Of a stretch of 64,000 nt of DNA, positions 52,495 through 59,469 are shown piece after piece. Below the pieces are notes generated by a model. It had not been told where the DNA came from, did no database searches, and saw only the letters and a program-made list of their open reading frames with translations. Within the stretch, counting starts at the first letter, position 1. Every line of letters begins with the position of its first letter. Source of the stretch: Mycolicibacterium houstonense (GTDB lineage: Bacteria; Actinomycetota; Actinomycetes; Mycobacteriales; Mycobacteriaceae); the NCBI RefSeq assembly GCF_900078665.2, contig NZ_LT546207.1:924802-988801 (forward strand), written 5' to 3'. The position numbers and the translations under genes were made by a program.

Positions 52495-52530
52495 TGTCGC
52501 TGCGCAGCAGGAGAGGGGTAGTCAAGTGGC

Positions 52531-53382
52531 ATGCCGCGATCGAGGTACCCGAAGAAGCAGTGGCAAAAGGTGCGGCACAAGCTTGGTCCGCGCGCGCACC
52601 GCGGCGTGCCAGGGGAGTTCCTGAAACGTGCTCTGCCCATGGCAGCAAATGAGCACCGCACATCTCGGAGAGGCCTCGTGTTGCTCGCCACGACGACGAT
52701 TGCCGTGGCCTCCGTCTCAGGAGCAGCAGGCTGGGAGCTGAACAGTCATATCAAGGGGGCTTCCACGGCTGCTGACGATCAGTGGCTGATCAAGTTGGTG
52801 GATCTGGCCGGCCAGTTTCCCTCAGGGTTCCACCTGACCTCTGCCGACACCACTGACGTGACCGAACAGTCTCTTCGCAGGCCGGAGTCGTTGACGCGCG
52901 GGGCTACCGTTATCCCGGCATATTGCGCCAACCCGGCCGAGCAAGCCGTCGGCGCATCGCCGCCAGCCGGGGCCATCGTCGCCAGCCTCACCGGAATAAC
53001 TTCCGACCGCCTGCTGGAAATTACCGCCCTGGTGTCTTCCCAGCCCATTCCGCTCCGGGTTTCGCCGCCACACTGCGACGCGGTGGTGTTCTACCGGGCC
53101 GGCCTCATTCAGGGCTTCACCGGCCCGATTTCGCTGCCTCCGACCCCGGAAGGAGTAGCGGTCAAATCGAGCCAAGCCGTGCGGGCCCGTTACACGATCA
53201 CCGATGGCAACGGACCCAGCATCGATACCGTCCGCTACGTCTACCGGGTACTGCTCGACGACCTGCACTCGGTCACTGTCACTTTCATCGGCCGGATCAA
53301 CCCGGGGCGAATTGGTGACATCGACACGACACCGGCCGACGAACTGTTTTCCCACGCGCTGGCCACGCTTCGGTCACCCTGA
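52531..53382 (+). CDS. Membrane-anchored exported protein of unknown function
   Basis: 283 residues if ATG 52531 is used, or 247 from ATG 52639. The extra N-terminus is very basic (SRYPKKQWQKVRHK). One membrane helix (GLVLLATTTIAVASVSGAAG) is followed by an exported domain with a Cys pair (AYCANP and PHCDAV). The C-terminal half (VRYVYRVLLDDLHSVTVTFI) resembles small mycobacterial exported proteins. The position of the DosR-type box favours the first start. Confidence 0.65.
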   Translation: MPRSRYPKKQWQKVRHKLGPRAHRGVPGEFLKRALPMAANEHRTSRRGLVLLATTTIAVASVSGAAGWELNSHIKGASTAADDQWLIKLVDLAGQFPSGFHLTSADTTDVTEQSLRRPESLTRGATVIPAYCANPAEQAVGASPPAGAIVASLTGITSDRLLEITALVSSQPIPLRVSPPHCDAVVFYRAGLIQGFTGPISLPPTPEGVAVKSSQAVRARYTITDGNGPSIDTVRYVYRVLLDDLHSVTVTFIGRINPGRIGDIDTTPADELFSHALATLRSP

Positions 53383-53451
53383 TTTCCGTGAGCACCGGTG
53401 CGGCAGTGCCCGGTCCAGCTGCGCACGCCGATGCGGCAATCGTCCGTGGGC

Positions 53452-53865
53452 TCAAACTGAGGGTTCGGCCTCAGATGCATAGACGCCGAGCAGATCTCGG
53501 GCGGAGACGATGCCTACCAACACACCGGCGCGTTCTACCAGAATGTGTCGAATGTGGCGGTCGGTCATCCGAACGGCCACTTGTTCGACGGTGGCGGAGG
53601 CCTCGCACCAGACCAGATTCGTGGTCGCCACGTCAACGGCACGTACCGAAGCCGGATCCTGTTGGGCGGCGATGACACGTATGACGTCACGTTCGCTCAC
53701 CAGTGCCGCCGGCCGGTCCTGGTCGCCAACCACCACTGCGCCGATCCCGGCCTCGGCCATGGCCTGCGCTGCCCTCGCGACCGTGGCGTCGGAGGGCACC
53801 CGAATCACCGCATCACCGACGAGATCCGCCACAGATATCAAACCCGCTGACAATTCATCGACCAT
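53452..53865 (-). CDS. Two-CBS-domain protein (Hrp1-like)
   Basis: 137 residues. CBS1 VRVPSDATVARAAQAMAEAG with SERDVIRVI, and CBS2 SATVEQVAVRMTDRHIRHIL with SARDLLGV, form a compact Bateman module. The domain layout is that of Hrp1, a hypoxic-response protein of the DosR regulon, though sequence similarity is moderate. CBS pairs bind adenine nucleotides and sense energy state. Two boxes lie upstream, one 34 bp away. Confidence 0.8.
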   Translation of the reverse strand: MVDELSAGLISVADLVGDAVIRVPSDATVARAAQAMAEAGIGAVVVGDQDRPAALVSERDVIRVIAAQQDPASVRAVDVATTNLVWCEASATVEQVAVRMTDRHIRHILVERAGVLVGIVSARDLLGVYASEAEPSV

Positions 53866-53898
53866 GGCACGATCGTCGCACCGGGTGCCGGTGACGTA

Positions 53899-53916
53899 TA
53901 GGGACCTAAGTCCCCG
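53899..53916. promoter_or_regulatory. DosR-type box upstream of the CBS gene
   Basis: TAGGGACCTAAGTCCCCG: arms GGGAC and GTCCC around CTAA, very close to the DosR consensus. Its centre is about 42 bp from the CBS gene start, the classic DosR spacing for a near-leaderless message. Confidence 0.75.
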
Positions 53917-53971
53917 CCGAACTGACGGTTCACAGGCCGAACCTGAACTACTGGGCGATCTGGAACCTCAA

Positions 53972-53985
53972 GGGTCCAAGGACTC
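53972..53985. promoter_or_regulatory. Weaker DosR-type box
   Basis: GGGTCCAAGGACTC, in the same intergenic region and about 72 bp from the box at 53901-53914. It may serve the small plus-strand gene at 54096. Confidence 0.5.
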
Positions 53986-54095
53986 TAGATTCGATGAGGC
54001 CGATCAGCTGAGCTGCTAGATACCCGCGTGGGTGGCAAACCGATCGGCCCCAGGCCTTGCCACGTGGGCCACCGCATTGAGGGAGGAGCATCCAA

Positions 54096-54248
54096 ATGTT
54101 GTTGCGCATCGTCGTACTGCGCACCGCCGTGGCAATTGTCGCCGCTGTCTTCCCGGTCGGCCTGTTCGCCGTGCTGGCCAGCGCTGCCCAGCCCAAGCGC
54201 CGCGACAATCCTGACCGCGCAAGACATCGCGGCTCTCACCACGACTGA
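54096..54248 (+). CDS. 50-residue membrane peptide
   Basis: 51 codons including the stop, with an excellent ribosome site (GAGGGAGGAG, 7-8 nt) before ATG 54096. It reads MLLRIVVLRTAVAIVAAVFP and continues as one membrane helix up to SAAQPKRR; the tail is basic and His-rich (RARHRGSHHD). No family is recognised. It sits between two DosR-type boxes and the second sRNA and could be a small stress membrane peptide. Confidence 0.6.
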   Translation: MLLRIVVLRTAVAIVAAVFPVGLFAVLASAAQPKRRDNPDRARHRGSHHD

Positions 54249-54335
54249 CCGACCGTAACTCATCACGCTGCCGAAGCGGCACCGAAGTGCCTTGGTGACT
54301 AATTCCGCAGCAGCAGAGGACATTTCCGGTCAGGG

Positions 54336-54365
54336 CGCCCCGCTGGATGGACGTACAGCGGGGCG
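54336..54365 (-). terminator. Terminator-like hairpin of sRNA copy B
   Basis: CGCCCCGCTG (54336-54345) and CAGCGGGGCG (54356-54365): the same arms as in copy A, with a different 10-nt loop. The arm is conserved while the loop is not. Confidence 0.6.
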
Positions 54366-54449
54366 GCTGCGGCAACGCGACGAGCGTGGGGCGGTCGGGC
54401 CCTGTGGCCACGTCGCGTCCCTTGACCAGATAACCCACGGGCACCGCAG
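54336..54449 (-). ncRNA. Candidate DosR-controlled structured sRNA, copy B
   Basis: The same order of elements as at 37812-37935, on the minus strand: box (54485-54502), -10-like TAACCT within CTAGGTTA (54456-54463), a conserved GCTGCGG start, stem GTCGCGT/ACGCGAC (54412-54418 with 54375-54381), inner hairpin, conserved GCCGCAGCCGCCCCGCTG and the terminal hairpin. The outer stem pair is C-G in copy A and U-A in copy B, a compensatory change. No open minus-strand gene follows, so it is not a leader. The length, ~114 nt, is close to that of the known DosR sRNA DrrS (MTS1338); kinship is a guess. Confidence 0.7.
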
Positions 54450-54484
54450 CATGGTCTAGGTTATTTTGGCGGTGGGCGTTCGGG

Positions 54485-54502
54485 TAGGGACCTTTGGCCC
54501 TA
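54485..54502. promoter_or_regulatory. DosR-type box in front of sRNA copy B
   Basis: TAGGGACCTTTGGCCCTA; its centre is about 34 nt from the -10-like TAACCT. Confidence 0.7.
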
Positions 54503-55730
54503 AACGGCGCACGGTGTCACCAACGCGCTTGTCGGGCAGCGAGTCTCAAGAGATGGCAGCGGCCCGGATACTGTCACGTTCCACAGTGCCGCGGTGCCGG
54601 CGCATCACAGCTGTCCAAAGTCGAAGCCCATCAGTAACTTTCGCCCTAGTAGCCCCGGCGGGAGAAGTGTCACAGTGACAAATCCCCACGCTTGCCTCGG
54701 ACGTGGTACATAGGCGGTCGAAGTGAGCCTTAACCCACGATGACGCCCGGCACTTGGCCGTTCTGGCCCAGCTGCTGCTCCACACGACCCGTCAGGAGCG
54801 CAGGGGCGCCTTTGTCCGGCGCCATCGCCGACAGCATGATCGAAGTCGCGAATCCTCACCACGGACCCCTTCAAGCCCCGGCGAGCTATCGGCCCCGGAA
54901 TCCAATGGTCGACAACACAATTCACCATCCGTCGCCATCCAGCCACAGGTACCTACAAACGTCACGTGACGTATGCACCCAGCGAAACGTCGACACGGAA
55001 GAGGCGGCAGTCGAGTCCGGTAGGTGATCTAGGCGTCTGCTTCCGGCGATGTCGGATGATTCCGAGAATGTCAATCCGACACCCGCCACGTAGACACACA
55101 GGAGTGCACAGGTTGTTGACGCGGCGCCGCCATGCCAGAGACGCTGGCCGTGGTCAGGACTGGCACAACCCTCAGGGATGGCCTCGATGTCCGATCCGGG
55201 AAAAGCTAAGAGTGGACCGACGTTTTGACCTGGGCACTCTCAATTGGTTGCGGATCGACTCGATGTGATTTGTCCGGGAACACCTGAGAGTGCGGGATGA
55301 AATCCGGGATGACCTAAAGGTCTCGGACACAATGCGTGAAGGCAGGCTGCGGCAGAGGCCGAGGCACGTGAAGCGTGATCGTATGTGTACGACGTGAAGT
55401 TCAGTCTCGCGAAGTACGTTGGTTACCGATGTCGCTGCGAAAGGGTCGCACATCGCTCCAAGCGGACGTCAGGGCGCGCGAACTAGGCCAGCAAGTCGAT
55501 ATCACCGATAGCGGGGAAGTGGGGGGTCAGGGTCTTTGGTCCAGTCAGACTCTGATGGTGGCTATGCCTCTGTGCCGGTAGACCTGCACCACATCGTCAG
55601 CTCTCAAGTACGGAATCAACCAGCTTCATACGCCCAAAGGTTTCCCGCGAGGGGCCGAGGCTCCTTTCCAACATGTTTTCAGCTGCTGTCGGCTGTGGCC
55701 ATCGACTCCAGGGAGCTGTGCTGAATAACC
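54503..55730. other. Long intergenic stretch at the end of the dormancy island
   Basis: No complete gene. A minus-strand frame (about 54730-54855) reads MLSAMAPDKGAPALLTGRVE and ends VPGVIVG; it is protein-like but has no start signal and no identified family, so it may be a gene remnant. Inverted repeats CACTCTCA/TGAGAGTG (55235-55242, 55285-55292) and TGTCCG/CGGACA (55271-55276, 55324-55329) occur with a repeated GGGATGA. A last box-like element is at 55530. G+C falls towards the right, marking the transition to the defence island. Confidence 0.5.
55530..55543. promoter_or_regulatory. Last DosR-type box-like element
   Basis: GGGTCTTTGGTCCA, nearly identical in its core to the box at 39489-39502. 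No gene follows in either direction within 180 bp, so it is of doubtful function. Confidence 0.35.
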
Positions 55731-56186
55731 CTACCGACCGGCCTTGTTAGCGGCCGCCTCGATCCAGGCACCCAAGTTTATGTACCCGTTGTCCATGTTC
55801 CAACGGTAGATTGGGTATTCGGCGGGCAGTGGGTTTAATCCTGCAGTGTCGGTATTGCCGAAGCGATCTTGGATTCTCTCGATGCGGATACCTAGGAGAC
55901 CGTTGCCCCTGGCCATACTGCGTTCGATCTCGTACTTCACGTAGGTACGGGAAGCGGTCTCCCGTCCGATGAGTACGACCGTCACGCTGGTATTGACCAG
56001 GGCAGAGTCAATCATGGCCTTGATCGCTGCGTCGCCCTTCTTCTGTGCGTCTTCCCAGAGTGAGGCATCGAAGTATCCTGCTGCCTGGCGGTTTTGCGTC
56101 ACCCAGCTGTTTCGAACAACGTTGGCGCGCCATATGTCTCGCTCGTAGTGGAAGCTAAAGAACGCGCGTCGAGCCATGTTGTTCAT
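55731..56186 (-). CDS. TIR-like (DUF1863/ThsB-type) protein
   Basis: 151 residues from ATG 56186 (ATG 56177 also possible). ARRAFFSFHYERDIWRANVV at the N-terminus, then SALVNTSVTVVLIGRETASR and TYVKYEIERS with Glu86, follow the order of Thoeris ThsB proteins, which make a cyclic ADP-ribose-type signal from NAD+ on phage infection. It is the last of four co-directional genes. Two such proteins plus a SLOG protein in one cluster suggest a Thoeris-like system. Confidence 0.8.
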   Translation of the reverse strand: MNNMARRAFFSFHYERDIWRANVVRNSWVTQNRQAAGYFDASLWEDAQKKGDAAIKAMIDSALVNTSVTVVLIGRETASRTYVKYEIERSMARGNGLLGIRIERIQDRFGNTDTAGLNPLPAEYPIYRWNMDNGYINLGAWIEAAANKAGR

Positions 56187-56210
56187 CTCTTGGTGCCAGG
56201 TGCATAGTGT

Positions 56211-56861
56211 CTACGTTGAGTTGGCGATGTCATCGACAACTGCGCGAGCAATCGCTGGGTAAACCGTTCCACTCGCCAGACGCTCGCGCAATGGAGACTG
56301 CGTTCGCGTCGATTCGGCCAGCGATCGTGCTTCACCCCCTGGAAAGCCAAATGCGTAGGTCGGGCTCTCAGGTCTAAGATCACTGAACAGCTGGTGCTCC
56401 ACCGGGATGCCCCCCATTCCGCCGATGAATATAGCTGCGGCAGGCTGTGTTTCGTCGATCATCTGCCTACGCATGATATCGAGGCTCCGGGGTGCCCGCG
56501 CTGGGTCTGGAGGTTCGCCTTCAGCCGCTGGCGTCCGAATTATCGTACCGATTCCGGCGGCTTCGAATCGCAACGTTTCCTCGGGCAGAATCTCGTCGAA
56601 TACAGCGGATTGATATACCAAGACCCGTGGAGCATCGACCGATTCCAGCTCGGCCGCGACGTAGAGCAGCAGAGGAGCGACCGTCGGATGGGCTGCGGTT
56701 ACAAGCGTTCCTCCCGCGCTGAACACCGCACGCGCCGCAGATACGACCGCGTCAGTAATCTCGAGCGCATCAAAGGCGCCGTGCCAACGCAGAGGGTTGG
56801 GGATGCTGGCGGAGAGAAAGATTGCAATTCCCGTAAGTCGTTGCTGGTCAGGCTTGATCAC
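56211..56861 (-). CDS. Stand-alone SLOG-domain protein
   Basis: 216 residues from GTG 56861, overlapping the previous stop (GTGA). A Rossmann-like fold with IFLSASIPNP, SAGGTLVTAAHPTVAPLL, AAIFIGGMGGIPVEHQLF and FGFPGGEARSLAE. It resembles the SLOG domain that binds the TIR-made nucleotide in ThsA and TRPM-type proteins, but it carries no SIR2, nuclease or membrane effector. It may be a separate receptor or regulator for the neighbouring TIR protein. The family call is from motif order only. Confidence 0.7.
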   Translation of the reverse strand: MIKPDQQRLTGIAIFLSASIPNPLRWHGAFDALEITDAVVSAARAVFSAGGTLVTAAHPTVAPLLLYVAAELESVDAPRVLVYQSAVFDEILPEETLRFEAAGIGTIIRTPAAEGEPPDPARAPRSLDIMRRQMIDETQPAAAIFIGGMGGIPVEHQLFSDLRPESPTYAFGFPGGEARSLAESTRTQSPLRERLASGTVYPAIARAVVDDIANST

Positions 56862-58006
56862 CAGCGTGCCCCAATCGCATTGTCGGGTATCAATTCGAGA
56901 CCTCGGTCTTTGGTGATCCACTCCAAGTGGCCGCGGGTCGGCTGCCCCAATTGGCGCGCTGCATGAACCAGTAGTGCGTCCGCGCTAGTGTCAATCTCGG
57001 TGCGCGTTTCATCAAGGCGTTGAAGGTCTTGGGCGTTCGGCAATCGGGGTGTTACACCGACAATTGAACGACCGACCGCATGGGAGATATCAAGAGACCA
57101 GTCCCGCAGTGGAACGCATCGCGCGCCAGCTGCGCGTGCGGCATCTTCGACATTGCGTACGAGCATTCGTCGTCGCCTGACGATGCCCTGTGCGTGGGCG
57201 AGCTCGACCTCGCGGATGACTCGATCTAGTCCGTCAGGTGTGAGCACTTCGTAGCCGTGACTGTCTGTTGTTACTTCGTCAGGTGTCAGCTGCACTCGCG
57301 GAACGCCTGCGCTCCCGGGAAGCGTTTGGGGATTGCCTGGCCATTGGAGGATCAAGGTGCCCATGGTGTGACTGAGAGCGTAGTCGACTTCGTCGAAAAC
57401 CCAGTCGGACAGATACGCGAGTGGCGTCTCGAGTACCAGCAGGAAAGCGTAGCTTTCGAGTGCGTCGGCAATGTGGGCTTGAACGTCTGCGCCTTTAGGT
57501 ATCGCAAACCGGTCGATGAACGGTACGAAGCGATTGTGTGTCAACTCATCGTGGAGTTGTTCTGCGGCACCCAGCCCATCGTCGCGCTTGTGGCTGAGGA
57601 ACACGCGTCGGTCCTGGTCCTCGATACCGAGTTCTTCAAAGAGGAGTCGAGCTAGTCTGCGCTCAGGCTCGACACCGGACCATTCAAATCCGTTGAATGG
57701 CGACAGTTCTCCGGGAACGACCGCTTGAAACTGACCGAGGTCTTCGACTACCGGGATAACGACGCGACCTTGCGAGATGGCATCGTTCACCGTGTCAGCC
57801 AAGGTTCTGCTGGTCCGTGCAGCTGGACCGATTAGAGCGACGGCTACCGAAGGAGCTAGAGGTGACGGTGTGGATTCCGTGACATCGACGCTGACGGACC
57901 TGTGCATGCCGATCGTTAGCAATTCGGAAGCGACCGCCTGGCGAAGATCTGCGAGCCAATCATCGCGGTCGGCGTGCACGACCTGAATCTCATAGGTCAC
58001 AGACAA
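56858..58006 (-). CDS. TIR-domain protein (probable NADase effector or sensor)
   Basis: 382 residues from TTG 58006, with GGAAGG about 7 nt upstream; GTG 58000 is an alternative. Residues 133-225 are a TIR domain: RRVFLSHKRDDGLGAAEQLH, FIDRFAIPKGADVQAHIADA and FDEVDYALSH, with Glu206 at the catalytic NADase position. The first ~130 residues look like a second, divergent alpha/beta domain. The C-terminal ~150 residues are unknown. It overlaps the SLOG gene by 4 nt, so the two are coupled and probably act together. Confidence 0.8.
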   Translation of the reverse strand: MSVTYEIQVVHADRDDWLADLRQAVASELLTIGMHRSVSVDVTESTPSPLAPSVAVALIGPAARTSRTLADTVNDAISQGRVVIPVVEDLGQFQAVVPGELSPFNGFEWSGVEPERRLARLLFEELGIEDQDRRVFLSHKRDDGLGAAEQLHDELTHNRFVPFIDRFAIPKGADVQAHIADALESYAFLLVLETPLAYLSDWVFDEVDYALSHTMGTLILQWPGNPQTLPGSAGVPRVQLTPDEVTTDSHGYEVLTPDGLDRVIREVELAHAQGIVRRRRMLVRNVEDAARAAGARCVPLRDWSLDISHAVGRSIVGVTPRLPNAQDLQRLDETRTEIDTSADALLVHAARQLGQPTRGHLEWITKDRGLELIPDNAIGARW

Positions 58007-58046
58007 TGCGCGATCCTTCCCATTGCTCGGCAACCATTGTGTGGTG

Positions 58047-58658
58047 TTACGGACACGAGTTCGTCGTGCGCAGTGCCCGGCTGTTGTCAACAAGATTGCT
58101 TTTCGAAGTGCGGTCGCTGAACGCGGCTTCAATATTGTCTCGGACTTTTGACGTTGAGCTCGGGTATGCCAGGTATCGGGCGTACGAAGCTGTTTGGTTG
58201 TCCTTAATCCAGTTGTCTTTGACGCGGTCTGGGAGTGTGGCGCTGTTGTTCATCGATGGCAAGGGGTAGACGAGCAGACCGCTGCGCTTGTTGACAGTGT
58301 CGTTGCGCAGCGAGGACGAGATTTCCCAATCGACGAACTGCCGACCCCAGGTGCACGCGCCGAGCAGCACGATCGTGACTGTTGAGTCGGACAAGTAGAG
58401 TTCGCGGATGCGGCGCTTGATGTAGTCCTCGTCGTCACTGTCGATGAAGTCGTCCTCGACTGTGACCCCGACTGATCTTGGTATGAACTCTGAACCGAAG
58501 TCGTCCAGGAACGTTTCGACCTCGGACAGATCGTCAACGTGGTAGGAGACGAAGCACTTATGCCGTGTGGAATCGACCTTGCGAGCCGACGCCAGCTCTG
58601 CGACGCGCTGCGCCTGACGCATGAGCTGCTTCGATGACACCTGATAGCCACCTGGCAT
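58047..58658 (-). CDS. TIR-like (DUF1863/ThsB-type) protein with N-terminal helix
   Basis: 203 residues from ATG 58658 with GAGG 8-9 nt upstream. HKCFVSYHVDDLSEVETFL, then DSTVTIVLLGACTWGRQFVD with Glu112 in DWEIS, match the ThsB-like TIR fold. An ~30-residue helical extension precedes the domain (SSKQLMRQAQRVAELASARK). It is the first gene of the four-gene minus-strand cluster and ends 40 bp before the TIR gene. It differs from the second ThsB-like protein, so the pair may sense different triggers. Confidence 0.78.
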   Translation of the reverse strand: MPGGYQVSSKQLMRQAQRVAELASARKVDSTRHKCFVSYHVDDLSEVETFLDDFGSEFIPRSVGVTVEDDFIDSDDEDYIKRRIRELYLSDSTVTIVLLGACTWGRQFVDWEISSSLRNDTVNKRSGLLVYPLPSMNNSATLPDRVKDNWIKDNQTASYARYLAYPSSTSKVRDNIEAAFSDRTSKSNLVDNSRALRTTNSCP

Positions 58659-59469
58659 GGACTCGTCCTCGCTAACTGTGAGATGGATGGAGCCGGCGAC
58701 CGCTTGCTACGAGAATTGGGCAATCCCGCCGTCCAATGCGCCTCCCCATAATTACATGGGGGTATTTTGCACTATCACGCGGCGGTTTGCGCCGAAGTTC
58801 ATAGACAACGGAGCAGGCGGGCGCAGCGCGGCAGCGGACGCTCGACGACCGGAACCGAACTCGGCGACTATGCGACCACGCTTTCGGCCACGGTGATGAC
58901 AAACACGCTAGCTCGCGAGGTTGTCCGCGAAGCCTCCCCAGAATTACCCGCTCCCCGGTTCTCGCTACGGGCCTTGGCTCTCACGATGGTCGCTGTCCCG
59001 ATATCTGCCCGGTAGAACCGTTCCTCGGACCGCAACCCATGCCAGCGGCGTGCTGGCCTCTTCATTGCCTGAGCGCATCGACACGGTGGGACGCGGCGCA
59101 CGCCGACACTTTCGCACCGGCGTCACCCAGCCAGCGCTGATCAACCGGTCCAGTGAGCATGGGTTGGCAGGAACGCGGCCGAGAACTGCAACAGAGAGTG
59201 CAGATCCCGGAACGTTCGCTCTGGGCGCAAGGACCATGGCTTTGCTGCGAGTGGGCATCAAGGTGTTGCACGAGACAAACCGATCGCTGTCCGCGCCTAC
59301 TGCCTCACCCACCGTTGGCCGCCGCCCGCAGTTGATCGTGACTCGAATGGCTAATCGATACAACGTCAGCGGCATGTTGCAGACCGAACCGTCCGCATTG
59401 ACGACTACGAATAGCGGTGCGTCAACCATAATCAGAGGGGTGGCCGTATCGTCATCGCCGTCGTCGAGG
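58659..59469. other. Divergent region between the TIR cluster and the NACHT gene
   Basis: No gene is secure. An inverted repeat CCCCAT (58744-58749) and ATGGGG (58756-58761) with a 6-nt AATTAC loop, followed by GTATTTT, lies about 90 bp before the first TIR-like start and may be an operator or terminator. Open frames exist in both directions between 58921 and 59470. A 154-codon minus-strand frame (58965-59429) resembles no known family. The NACHT frame itself stays open here, but its first ~180 codons are not protein-like. Confidence 0.4.

Noticed and set aside
58965..59429. 154-codon minus-strand frame between the TIR cluster and the NACHT gene
   Set aside because: Codon use is not clearly coding, there is no ribosome site or family, and it overlaps an equally open plus-strand frame.
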